Source: DAIOFH01 sp036745875 (GTDB lineage: Bacteria; Planctomycetota; SZUA-567). Taken from it: a DNA stretch of 28,181 nucleotides. Position numbers and translations under genes: made by a program. Numbering within the stretch: position 1 is the stretch's first letter; each line of letters starts with the position of its first letter. Shown piece after piece: positions 15,494-23,016 of the stretch. The stretch spans positions 1-28,181 of the forward strand of contig DAIOFH010000042.1 of NCBI GenBank assembly GCA_036745875.1. Direction: 5' to 3'. The notes beneath the pieces were generated by a model that searched no databases, was not told the DNA's origin, and was given only the letters and a program-made list of their open reading frames with translations.

Positions 15494-15548
15494 AACCACG
15501 GAGAAAAACAGAGGGCACAGAGAAAAAATAATTCTCTGTGCCCACTGT
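15494..15548. repeat. Dispersed CACGGAGAA/CACAGAG repeat, copy A
   Basis: Bases 15494-15524 match 26041-26069 at 27 of 31 aligned positions. The element contains a perfect 12-bp inverted repeat (GGGCACAGAGAA 15513-15524, TTCTCTGTGCCC 15532-15543). It lies 3 bases after the permease stop and about 20 bases before the copZ stop, so it may also serve as a two-way terminator; on the minus strand a short T-run (TGTTTTT) follows the stem. Confidence 0.75.
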
Positions 15549-15568
15549 GTTCTATAGTCAATTTCACG

Positions 15569-15778
15569 TCACTTGATGCCGACAACCTCGAAGCCGATAT
15601 CGTTCACCGCATCCGACAAGGCGGCGTCGCTTACCGCGTCTCCCGCTTGGACAACCGCCGACTTGGAGGCCAGGTCGACCTTGACGTCGGTCACGCCGGG
15701 AATGGCGCGCAAGGCTTTATCAACCGACCCAACGCAATGATTGCAGGTCATCCCTTCAATAGACAATTTCTTTTCCAT
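15569..15778 (-). CDS. copZ: Copper chaperone, HMA domain
   Basis: A 69-aa single heavy-metal-associated domain. The metal motif is GMTCNHC (Cys12, Cys15), with the usual VDKALRAIPGVTDVKVDL and IGFEV elements, so the fold is complete. It should bind Cu(I) in the cytoplasm and pass it to the ATPase encoded 18 bases upstream. An AAAGGGAAA ribosome site precedes the ATG. It is the second gene of copA-copZ. Confidence 0.92.
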   Translation of the reverse strand: MEKKLSIEGMTCNHCVGSVDKALRAIPGVTDVKVDLASKSAVVQAGDAVSDAALSDAVNDIGFEVVGIK

Positions 15779-15796
15779 GGCATTTCCCTTTCATTC

Positions 15797-18082
15797 CTAT
15801 TTTTCAACATTTCCCACGTCCGGCTTGAACATTCTAAGCCGCAACGCATTGGTCACCACAAAAATCGAGCTCATGCTCATCGCGGCCGCAGCGATCATCG
15901 GGTTCAGGCGCCATCCCCACAAGGTATAGAAAACCCCGGCCGCAATGGGAATGCCGATGACATTGTAGAAAAAGGCCCAAAAAAGGTTTTGCTTGATAGT
16001 CCGCAGGACGGCGCGGCTCAGCTGTATCGCCTTCGGCACGTCGAGAAGGTCGCTTTTCATCAGGACTATATCCGCCGATTCGATGGCAATGTCAGTGCCT
16101 GCCCCAATGGCGATACCCACATCCGCCCGCGCCAGGGCCGGGGCGTCATTGATGCCGTCGCCGACCATCGCGACCTTTTTCCCGCTGTCCTGGAATTTTC
16201 TGACTTCCCGCTCCTTGTCCTGCGGCAACACCTCGGCAACCATGTTTTTCAGGCCAACCTGTTTCATGATAGCCGTCGCGGTCCTCTGATTGTCCCCTGT
16301 GAGCATCACGGACTCGATACCTATGTTGTCGAGGGCTTTTATTGCCTGGGCGCTGGTCTTTTTCACCACATCCGCAACCGCGATGACGCCAAGGAGGCGT
16401 CTGTCCTCCGCAAAATACAAGGGCGTCTTGCCGTCGTTGGCCAAGGCGGCCCCCGTGTCGTCCAGACCCGCGGACTGAACTCCGGCCCGGGCCATCAACT
16501 TGGCATTGCCGGCATAAATAGTCTTCCCCGCGATGACGCCCTGGATGCCTTCGCCGGGGGTCTGCTTGAAATCGGTGACTTCGGGCAAGGCGTCTATGCC
16601 GTCTTCCCCGGCTTTCCTGACAATAGCTTCGCCAAGAGGATGTTCGGATTTCTTTTCAATCGCCGCCGCCAGGGCAAGCAACCCTTTGGGGTCGTCGGAG
16701 ACAATGTCGGTGACGGTAGGTTTGCCCTCCGTGATGGTGCCGGTCTTGTCAAGGACGACCGTTCCCACCCGGCTGGCGATCTCAAACGCTTCGGCCGACT
16801 TGATAAGGATGCCGTTGGCGGCTCCGCGTCCGGTGCCGACCATGATGGCGGTCGGCGTCGCCAGCCCGAGGGCGCAGGGACAGGATATCACCAGTACGGC
16901 AATGGCGTTCGACAACGCAAAAGTAAATCCGTATCCCGCGATCAGCCACGCCGCTCCGGTTACGAGAGCGATGGCGATCACTACCGGCACGAAGATGCCG
17001 CTGACCTTGTCCGCCAGCTGGGCGATCGGGGCTTTTGAGGACGTTGCTTCATCAACCAGCTTGATGATCTGCGCCAGCGCCGTGTCTTCGCCGACCTTGA
17101 GGGCTTCGATTTTGGCAAAGCCCGACTTGTTGATGGTCGCGCCCATCACCTGGTCGCCGACCTTTTTCTCCACAGGCATGCTTTCGCCGGTAAGTACCGA
17201 CTCATCGACAAAGGCGTCCCCGGAAATGATCCTGCCGTCCACCGGTACGCTTTCGCCAGCCTTGACAATGACTACATCGCCTACCCTTACTTCTTCCAGC
17301 GGCACAGTCTGCTCCGCACCGTCCCGCTCCACCACCGCAGTCTTGGGCGCGAGATTGACCAGCTTGCTGATCGCTTCCGATGTCCTTCCTTTGGCGCGCG
17401 CTTCGAAGTATTTCCCCAGGGTGATCAGCGTGAGGATCATGGCGGCGGATTCGAAGTACAGGCTCATGGCGTAGGAATGAGCCGCATGGCTGTCGCCGGC
17501 CGCCAGGGCTGTCGCAATCGCGTATATCGCGCCGACGCTATACACCACCGCCGCCGTGGACCCGATGGCGATCAGCGAATCCATATTGGGGGCGAGTGAA
17601 AAGAGGCTCTTGTAACCGACGCTGAAAAACTTGAAGTTGATGAACACCACCGGAATAACCAGCAGAAACTGCGTGAAGGCGAAAACCAGCGGGTTTGCGG
17701 ACAAAAACTGCGGCACCGGCAGGCCGAACATCATGCCCATGGATATGTAAAAGAGCGGCAGGGAAAAAACAATCGACAGGACAAGCCTGAGCCGCATGTT
17801 TTTGACTTCCTCAGCCGCGAGGTCGACCGGTTTCTCATCCGCCCTTGCTTTTCCGGCGGCTGCGGCAGTCTGGTGCAGCGCGATGCCGAATCCGGCCTTT
17901 TCCACTTTTTCCATGATGCTCGCCGGAGCAGTCGCGTTTTCGTCATACGTCGCTTTCATGCTGTTTTTCAGCAGGTTGACGTTGACGTCCTCCATGCCTG
18001 GGAGCTTTTTCACCACCCGTTCTATCCGTGCGGCGCAGGCAGAGCAGGTCATGCCGCTGATATCAAATTGTTGCGTAACCAT
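15797..18082 (-). CDS. copA: Cu(I)-exporting P1B-type ATPase
   Basis: A 761-aa P1B-1 ATPase that pumps Cu(I) out of the cytoplasm. One N-terminal HMA domain carries GMTCSAC (Cys13, Cys16). The membrane metal site is CPC (401-403). The phosphorylation motif DKTGT starts at Asp445, the SEHPLG nucleotide-binding histidine is at 481, and GDGINDAP is at 641-648. The last helices carry YN (FYNVIG) and MSMSS, the residues that define Cu(I) rather than Zn or Cd specificity. All catalytic residues are intact and the length is usual for single-HMA CopA. It forms an operon with copZ. It is divergent from an HxlR-type regulator across a 233-base spacer; no clear CueR or CsoR box was seen. Confidence 0.96.
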   Translation of the reverse strand: MVTQQFDISGMTCSACAARIERVVKKLPGMEDVNVNLLKNSMKATYDENATAPASIMEKVEKAGFGIALHQTAAAAGKARADEKPVDLAAEEVKNMRLRLVLSIVFSLPLFYISMGMMFGLPVPQFLSANPLVFAFTQFLLVIPVVFINFKFFSVGYKSLFSLAPNMDSLIAIGSTAAVVYSVGAIYAIATALAAGDSHAAHSYAMSLYFESAAMILTLITLGKYFEARAKGRTSEAISKLVNLAPKTAVVERDGAEQTVPLEEVRVGDVVIVKAGESVPVDGRIISGDAFVDESVLTGESMPVEKKVGDQVMGATINKSGFAKIEALKVGEDTALAQIIKLVDEATSSKAPIAQLADKVSGIFVPVVIAIALVTGAAWLIAGYGFTFALSNAIAVLVISCPCALGLATPTAIMVGTGRGAANGILIKSAEAFEIASRVGTVVLDKTGTITEGKPTVTDIVSDDPKGLLALAAAIEKKSEHPLGEAIVRKAGEDGIDALPEVTDFKQTPGEGIQGVIAGKTIYAGNAKLMARAGVQSAGLDDTGAALANDGKTPLYFAEDRRLLGVIAVADVVKKTSAQAIKALDNIGIESVMLTGDNQRTATAIMKQVGLKNMVAEVLPQDKEREVRKFQDSGKKVAMVGDGINDAPALARADVGIAIGAGTDIAIESADIVLMKSDLLDVPKAIQLSRAVLRTIKQNLFWAFFYNVIGIPIAAGVFYTLWGWRLNPMIAAAAMSMSSIFVVTNALRLRMFKPDVGNVEK

Positions 18083-18226
18083 GACTTTATCCTTTGCTGC
18101 AAAACATCAACATCACTCTCTTAGCGCGTTTTCGGAAATGATAGGCCCCCTGTTGCGTTTTCCGGCAGCACCTCAAACCAAAAACGCGCAACGGACATAC
18201 TTTTTCACAACACGCTATATACTGTC

Positions 18227-18246
18227 ATCATAAGCATGATTATGAT
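18227..18246. promoter_or_regulatory. Dyad in the copA/HxlR divergent spacer
   Basis: ATCATAA-GCATGA-TTATGAT is a perfect 7-bp inverted repeat with a 6-nt centre, 70 bp before the regulator gene and 145 bp before copA. It is a candidate operator for the HxlR-type protein, which would then control itself, the reductase and perhaps copA. Binding is inferred only. Confidence 0.45.
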
Positions 18247-18315
18247 ATGATCAAGTACGCACTATTATCATAGATACTTACCCAAAAGGTAGTTTTATGA
18301 ATATAAGGGTTTGAC

Positions 18316-18681
18316 ATGAAAAATCTTACAGCGAGAATAAATTGTCCGGTGGGCACCTTCCTGGACCTGATCGGCGGTAAATATAAGGCGCTGATCCTCT
18401 GGCATCTCATGCATTCGACCCTCAGGTTCGGGGAAATCCAGAAGTTGATCCCTCAGTCGACGCCAAAAATGTTGACCCAGCAACTGCGGGAATTGGAGAA
18501 GGATAAGCTGGTCAGGCGCAAAGTCTATCCCGTCGTCCCGCCGAAGGTGGAATATTCCCTTACCAAACTGGGAGTCAGCCTGGAACCGACGCTCCGTTCA
18601 ATGTTCAGTTGGGGCAGTAAATATCTCGAAGACAACGGCAAGACCGTCAATTGTTCTATGGCCAGTTGTTGTGACAAATAA
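18316..18681 (+). CDS. HxlR-family transcriptional regulator with cysteine-rich tail
   Basis: A 121-aa winged-helix regulator of the HxlR/YodB/HypR group. Signature elements are CPVGTFLDLIGGKYKALILWHLM, with Cys10 in the position used for redox or electrophile sensing, RFGEIQKLIP, the recognition helix STPKMLTQQLRELEKDKLVRR, and the wing VPPKVEYSLTKLG. The extra feature is the C-terminus NCSMASCCDK, adding Cys113, Cys118 and Cys119. These could bind a metal or form disulfides. The start has a modest AAGGG ribosome site. It lies 35 bases upstream of the Fe-S aldo/keto reductase gene, its likely target, and divergent from copA. Confidence 0.9.
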   Translation: MKNLTARINCPVGTFLDLIGGKYKALILWHLMHSTLRFGEIQKLIPQSTPKMLTQQLRELEKDKLVRRKVYPVVPPKVEYSLTKLGVSLEPTLRSMFSWGSKYLEDNGKTVNCSMASCCDK

Positions 18682-18716
18682 ACCCGCACCACATACCTGC
18701 ACGCAAGGAGACAGTC

Positions 18717-19874
18717 ATGGAGTACAGAAAGGTTGGGAGGACCGGAATCGAGGCCAGCATCATCGGCCTGGGCACCGAGCACCTTGACAACAAGCCGCGC
18801 GAAACGGTGGACGAAGTCATTGGCGCAGCCCTGGACAGCGGCATCAACATCATGGACGTGTTCATGCCGGGAGAAAGGGTCAGGAGCTATATCGGAGACG
18901 CCCTTTCCGGACGCCGCGACAAGGTGGCCATCCAGGGTGCGATCGGGTCTGTCGACCTGAACCAGCAATACGACATCACCCGCGACCTGAAGATATGCCA
19001 AACCTATTTCGAAAACCTGCTGCGCTTCCTCAAGACCGACTATATCGACTTTGGCATGCTGTTCTTTCTCGACACCCATGAGAACATAGACGACATGATC
19101 AATAACGGTGTTGTCGAATATGCCCAGAAAATGAAAAAGGAAGGCAAGATCAGGGCGATTGGCGCAAGCACCCACAACCCGGAAACCGCCAAGCGAATAA
19201 TTGAAGAAGGGTTGGCCGAAATGTTCCTGTTCAGCATCAACCCGGCTTTCGACATGATGCCGGGGCAAGGGGACATCGCAACGATGCTGGAAAACAGCTT
19301 TACGACCAATATGACCCAGGCCGACCCGAAACGGGCGGAACTGTACCGCCTCGCCGAAAGCAGGGGCGTCGGGATAACGGTCATGAAAACGCTCGGGGCG
19401 GGCAAATTGCTGACGCCGGAGCACAGTCCCTTCAAGCAGGCGTTGACCCCGGTGCAATGCATCCATTACGCCTTGACCCGGCCCGCGGTCTCAAGCGTCC
19501 TCCTTGGCTGCAAATCGCGGGACGAAGTCGCCGGCGCCATGAAGTACCTGGAAGCGAGCGAAGCGGAGCGCGATTACACCGACGCGATCAGCGCCTTACG
19601 CGACGACGGCAAGGGCGGCTTCGCCGGCAGCTGCGTCTATTGCAACCACTGCCTGCCGTGCCCGTCTGAGATCGACATCGCAGCGGTCAACAAATACCTG
19701 GACATCGCCAAGCTGGACGAGAACAACATCCCGCCCAGCATCGCCCAACACTACCGTTCCCTCAACGCGCACGGGTCCGACTGCATCGAATGCGGCAGTT
19801 GCCAAGAGCGTTGCCCATTCTCCGTGCAGGTGATCGACAATATGAAGAAGGCGGCGGCGTTGTTTGGCGAATGA
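18717..19874 (+). CDS. Aldo/keto reductase-like protein with two 4Fe-4S sites
   Basis: A 385-aa protein: a TIM-barrel aldo/keto reductase domain (1-290) plus a C-terminal ferredoxin-like region. Clusters are C306-C309-C312-C315 (CVYCNHCLPCP) and C356-C359-C362-C366 (CIECGSCQERCP). The barrel begins typically (YRKVGRTGIEASIIGLGT), but the catalytic tetrad is altered. Asp47 is kept in MDVFMPGE; the Tyr position is gone from that segment; the usual ATK lysine position reads IQGA (72-75); and the histidine of DLxxxH is Phe116. I recall a similar clade with a DLFMPGE motif in anaerobes. It may therefore use the Fe-S clusters for electron transfer rather than NADPH hydride chemistry. An AAGGAG ribosome site precedes the ATG. 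It probably forms an operon with the HxlR gene. Confidence 0.9.
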   Translation: MEYRKVGRTGIEASIIGLGTEHLDNKPRETVDEVIGAALDSGINIMDVFMPGERVRSYIGDALSGRRDKVAIQGAIGSVDLNQQYDITRDLKICQTYFENLLRFLKTDYIDFGMLFFLDTHENIDDMINNGVVEYAQKMKKEGKIRAIGASTHNPETAKRIIEEGLAEMFLFSINPAFDMMPGQGDIATMLENSFTTNMTQADPKRAELYRLAESRGVGITVMKTLGAGKLLTPEHSPFKQALTPVQCIHYALTRPAVSSVLLGCKSRDEVAGAMKYLEASEAERDYTDAISALRDDGKGGFAGSCVYCNHCLPCPSEIDIAAVNKYLDIAKLDENNIPPSIAQHYRSLNAHGSDCIECGSCQERCPFSVQVIDNMKKAAALFGE

Positions 19875-19943
19875 GAAAATGTGTGATAAAAGATTGACGA
19901 ACTAAAGCCAGGCCGTCTTGAATGTATTTTCCGCTTCAACCTA

Positions 19944-19985
19944 GCCCTTTCCCCCTCCCGGGGGCGAGGGTAAGGTGAGGGGGAG
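19944..19985. repeat. REP-like G/C-rich hairpin
   Basis: A CCCTTTCCCCCTCCCGGGGG-type segment followed by GCGAGGG and GTGAGGGGG can fold back on itself. It lies in the 136-base space between two convergent genes. It resembles the widespread 'CCCTCACCCTAACCCTCTCCC' intergenic repeats of many proteobacteria (from memory). It may terminate transcription from both sides. Confidence 0.5.
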
Positions 19986-20010
19986 AACTCCATTTTACAT
20001 GACTTCGAAT

Positions 20011-20874
20011 TTAGGCGAGTATGTCCAAATCGGGCGAAGACTGCTTCGGTTCGTCAAGAAGGTCCCGCTGCAACAAAACACCGGAATCCGAACTATCGTC
20101 AGCCGTTGCCGATCCCGTTTCTTTCACCGTGTCCGACTTGATTTTCGGGGCGAACCGTTCTTCTCGGGTTTTCCGTTCCGCTTCCAGGCGTTCTTTTTCG
20201 CGTTTTTCCCTGGCGCGCTCGCGCAGTTCCGCCTGGCGTTCAGAAAGGGCCTCCATCACGGACTTGCCCTTGCTACCGGAACTGGTGCTCAGGCCGAAGC
20301 CGTTGTCCTGACTGCCCTGCACTGTTGTCGCACCCTGGGCCATGCCTTTGTAATAGCTACCGTCGACCATGCCGTTTTCGTTGGTCAGGGAGAACACAGT
20401 CCCCGTAAGCTTGCTGTTCACCACTCCTCGCGAATCGCGGAAAGCATAACCGTTTTGCCCGGCGAACTCACGCTGCATCAAGGCCATGTTTTTGGCCCGG
20501 TACTCCGGATCGGACGCCATTTTCTGTAAATTCGCCTCGTCAATATATACCAAATGCTGGCCGGAACTGACATCCTTTGGATTGCTGTCGACAAAACGCA
20601 CGCCAAAGCCGGAGAACTCGCTCTGCATGAGTTGCTTAAGTTCGTCCACGGTCATCTTGCCGCCGTTTTCCATGTCGGCGAATTGTTTGACGTATTCGGC
20701 CGACCATTCGTCTTCGTATTTGAAAAGTGCGCTGGTAAAATCGCCAAGGGAATTGAAGACCTTGCCGTTGTCGAAAGACGGTTTCGCATTCTGTTGCGCC
20801 GCGTTGGCGGATCCGGTCTTTGTTTTTACATTGAAATTGACGTTAAGGTTCATTCCACCGAGATTCAAGCTCAT
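20011..20874 (-). CDS. Uncharacterised protein, sigma-28-linked
   Basis: I do not recognise a firm family; it has some flavour of DUF6033-type proteins. The start at 20874 (MSLNLGGMN) is chosen over 20898 because GGGAGGAA lies just upstream, giving 287 aa. Residues 1-35 are Asn/Lys/Thr-rich. The middle (40-150) looks globular, with YEDEWSAEYVKQF, MTVDELKQLMQSEF and YIDEANLQKMASDPEYRAKN. Residues 185-205 are Ser/Gly-rich and 205-245 form a highly charged helix (RERAREKREKERLEAERK). The tail is acidic. There is no signal peptide or membrane helix. A near-consensus flagellar promoter lies upstream, so a motility or chemotaxis-regulon role is inferred. It follows the bacteriohemerythrin gene by 75 bases. 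Confidence 0.8.
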   Translation of the reverse strand: MSLNLGGMNLNVNFNVKTKTGSANAAQQNAKPSFDNGKVFNSLGDFTSALFKYEDEWSAEYVKQFADMENGGKMTVDELKQLMQSEFSGFGVRFVDSNPKDVSSGQHLVYIDEANLQKMASDPEYRAKNMALMQREFAGQNGYAFRDSRGVVNSKLTGTVFSLTNENGMVDGSYYKGMAQGATTVQGSQDNGFGLSTSSGSKGKSVMEALSERQAELRERAREKREKERLEAERKTREERFAPKIKSDTVKETGSATADDSSDSGVLLQRDLLDEPKQSSPDLDILA

Positions 20875-20916
20875 CCCTGGTTCCTCCCGATCGTCCAAGC
20901 GTCCATAATGCTTGTA

Positions 20917-20943
20917 TTATCGGCCACAGAGCCGGATTCTTGA
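20917..20943 (-). promoter_or_regulatory. Sigma-28 (FliA) promoter
   Basis: On the minus strand, TCAAGAAT (20943-20936), 11 nt, then GCCGATAA (20924-20917). The known consensus is TAAAGTTT-N11-GCCGATAA. The -10 element is perfect, the spacing exact, and the -35 core TCAA differs from TAAA by one base. Transcription would start near 20911, about 37 nt before the start codon at 20874. Confidence 0.75.
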
Positions 20944-20949
20944 GAGTTT

Positions 20950-21894
20950 TTACTCCCTATTCGGTGCCAAATAGTACTCGGCGAACTCCTTGTCGACTTT
21001 CATTACATGCTGCCTGAGCCAGTCGTAGACGATTTTGTTCAGTTCCAGAGCAGTGGCAAGATCGCCGCCCGAGGCGTCAAATTTGCGTTTGAGATCAATA
21101 AAGGTTTTGACGAACGTTTCATGCACCTTGCGATGCTGGGCCGCTTTCGGGTAGCGGCTTCCGAGATGCAACGATTCCTCGTCATTGAAATGCTTGACCA
21201 CATAGTCGGCGAGAAAACGTAAAACGCTGGGGATACGATCCTTGTTGCTGCGGTCGCGAAGAATGTCTATCTGGCGGAACAGTTCCTTATGCTGCTCGTC
21301 GATAGCGGGAATGCCGCAAATCATGCTATCGGACCAGGACGAGCCAAGGGTGCGGGTCGCACTGGCGTTGGGGCCGCTCTCTGTACCTGACCTGACCGCC
21401 CTTGCCATATCCGTGGGATCGATGCCGGTGACTTCCTGGTAAAACGACTGGCTTGATTCGGGTATCCATGGTCGGTGCGGCAGACGCAAAGCCCGTTTTT
21501 TTTCGTCCGGCAAGGCATGGAAAAAGGTCGCGTACTGCTTGTCAGCATGGAGGATATGCTCTTTGAGCCATTCCACAACGACATGGTTCATTGTCATGAG
21601 GGTGGGCAGGCTGTGACCGGAGGCTTCATAGGCGCTCTTCAGTTCCTGAATCGACCGGATAAATCCCTGGTGTTGATGCTGGTGCTCAAGGGCGCGTGGA
21701 TACTTTGTCTGCTGATGAAGACTTTCCTCGTCGGAAAAATGCTCCTCAGTGTACATGGCAAGGAAGTCGATCGTTTCAGGAATGCGGGATAAATCGCCAT
21801 GCATGGTACCCAACTTGTCGATATGTTCGCAAAGCGCCTTGTGCTGGGCATCAATGTGTGGAATCTTGCACTGGAATAAGTTGCTCCATAACAT
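20950..21894 (-). CDS. Tandem two-domain bacteriohemerythrin
   Basis: A 314-aa protein made of two hemerythrin domains (about 1-140 and 185-314) joined by a Ser/Thr-rich linker. Each has the full di-iron ligand set: IDAQHKAL, EEHFSDEESLH, EHQHQHQGF and WLKEHILHAD in the first; IDEQHKEL, KHFNDEESLH, QHRKVHETF and WLRQHVMKVD in the second. The family binds O2 at a di-iron site, for storage, delivery to respiratory enzymes or sensing. No signal or membrane segment is present, so it is cytoplasmic. The ATG is preceded by AAGGAG. Most bacteriohemerythrins have one domain; the tandem form suggests internal duplication. It lies upstream of the sigma-28-linked gene. Confidence 0.93.
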   Translation of the reverse strand: MLWSNLFQCKIPHIDAQHKALCEHIDKLGTMHGDLSRIPETIDFLAMYTEEHFSDEESLHQQTKYPRALEHQHQHQGFIRSIQELKSAYEASGHSLPTLMTMNHVVVEWLKEHILHADKQYATFFHALPDEKKRALRLPHRPWIPESSQSFYQEVTGIDPTDMARAVRSGTESGPNASATRTLGSSWSDSMICGIPAIDEQHKELFRQIDILRDRSNKDRIPSVLRFLADYVVKHFNDEESLHLGSRYPKAAQHRKVHETFVKTFIDLKRKFDASGGDLATALELNKIVYDWLRQHVMKVDKEFAEYYLAPNRE

Positions 21895-21937
21895 TGCAGT
21901 CTCCTTGCGTACGGATCACATTTTCTGCCTATGCTAT

Positions 21938-21967
21938 AGTATATCCTTGGTGTAACGAATGCGACAA
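21938..21967 (-). promoter_or_regulatory. Promoter-like sequence for bacteriohemerythrin
   Basis: On the minus strand, TTGTCG (21967-21962; 4 of 6) and TATACT (21943-21938; 5 of 6) are 18 nt apart. The leader would be about 38 nt before the start at 21894. Confidence 0.5.
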
Positions 21968-21999
21968 GAATTACTTCGATTAAATTTCGATTTTTGCAT

Positions 22000-22030
22000 A
22001 AAAAAAGCTCCCCGACCAAGGTCAGGGAGC
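22000..22030 (-). terminator. Terminator of the cysteine hydrolase gene
   Basis: GCTCCC-C-GACC (from 22007) pairs with GGTC-A-GGGAGC (to 22030), a tight hairpin with one mismatch on this strand that becomes a G-U wobble in the minus-strand RNA. It is followed on the minus strand by TTTTTTT. It lies 36 bases after the stop at 22066. Between stop and terminator is a CTCTCCCACACGCGGG-type segment resembling a degenerate REP-like repeat. Confidence 0.9.
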
Positions 22031-22065
22031 CTTCTGCTTCGCCTCTCCCACACGCGGGAAAAGAG

Positions 22066-22689
22066 CTAACCTTTGTAGCTCTTGCTGGTAATAAGGTTGC
22101 CATAGCTTGGGATATAGGCGGCACAGAGGTTGGCAAGGCCTTCCATATCGTTGCGCCAGTCGCGGTGAAGTTCGCAGGCAACGGCGAACCAGTTAAGGAG
22201 CTGCGCTCCTGCCGCGGACATCCGTTGCCAGGCGGCGTCGCGGGACTGCGGGTTAAACGTGCCCGAGGCATCGGTGACGACGAAAACGTCATAACCCAGT
22301 TCAAGCGCGGAAAGGGTGCAGAACGCGACGCAGACGTCAGTAACAATGCCGCAGATAAGAAGCTGCTGTTTGCCGGTTTTTTTCACCTCCTCGACGAATT
22401 TATCGTTGTCGAAGGCATTTATCTGCCCCGGCCGCGGGATGAGCGGCGCGTCGGGGAACATTTTTCTTATTTCCGGAAGCAGTGGGCCGTTCGGACCGGC
22501 TTCGAGGCTGGTGGTGAGGATGGTCGGCAGGTTGAAGAATTTCGCACAAGCGGCCGTGGCGAGAACATTGTTCTTGAATTCTATCGGCTCGAAATCCTGA
22601 ACCAGCGAAAACAGCCCAACCTGATGGTCGACCAAAAGACAGGCGGCATTGTTTTTATCAAGGCGGTTGTAGGTGAATTTCTTGGGCAT
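22066..22689 (-). CDS. YcaC-like isochorismatase-fold cysteine hydrolase
   Basis: A 207-aa cysteine hydrolase of the isochorismatase superfamily, closest in pattern to E. coli YcaC. Asp21 lies in LLVDHQVGL and the nucleophile Cys120 in GIVTDVCVAF. The YcaC-type signatures PRPGQINAFDN, VVTDASGTFNPQSRDAAW and WFAVACELHRDWRND run to the C-terminus. The true substrate of YcaC is not established; the family hydrolyses amides or related compounds. The ATG has an AAGGAGAAG ribosome site. It is monocistronic with a strong terminator. Confidence 0.9.
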   Translation of the reverse strand: MPKKFTYNRLDKNNAACLLVDHQVGLFSLVQDFEPIEFKNNVLATAACAKFFNLPTILTTSLEAGPNGPLLPEIRKMFPDAPLIPRPGQINAFDNDKFVEEVKKTGKQQLLICGIVTDVCVAFCTLSALELGYDVFVVTDASGTFNPQSRDAAWQRMSAAGAQLLNWFAVACELHRDWRNDMEGLANLCAAYIPSYGNLITSKSYKG

Positions 22690-23016
22690 TCGCTTCTCCT
22701 TGGTGTGTGGGGGATCAGTTTAGTGAAAATGAGGATGTTTATATCTTATACACATGATACATAAACCAGAAAAATTTACTTTCATCGGACATATAAAAGC
22801 ATCCGAGAATTCACATCAACAACACAGAACACCTTTTATTAAAACATGTTACACTCTAAAATAAAACTGTCTCGATACAGAATAGATCATTCGACCATTT
22901 AAAATTATAAACACATGCCATTGAAACGATTTTATTGTCAATGAAGGGGCCAGATGAAAAAACACGGTGGAACCCGGGCTTGAATATTGGTACAATGCGG
23001 TAAAAGGAACTGGGAA
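22690..23016. other. Gene-free AT-rich spacer
   Basis: This 327-base region lies between two divergent genes and is clearly richer in A/T than its neighbours. Apart from a possible promoter near the plus-strand lipoprotein gene, I see no RNA gene, repeat or coding sequence. Confidence 0.6.
22968..22996 (+). promoter_or_regulatory. Possible promoter of the small lipoprotein gene
   Basis: TGGAAC (22968-22973; 3 of 6) and TACAAT (22991-22996; 5 of 6) are 17 nt apart, about 20 nt before the start codon at 23017. Confidence 0.35.

Noticed and set aside
18270..18294. TACC-caaaa-GGTA as a CsoR-type copper box
   Set aside because: The arms are only 4 bp and the flanks do not match a CsoR or CueR site; too weak to call.
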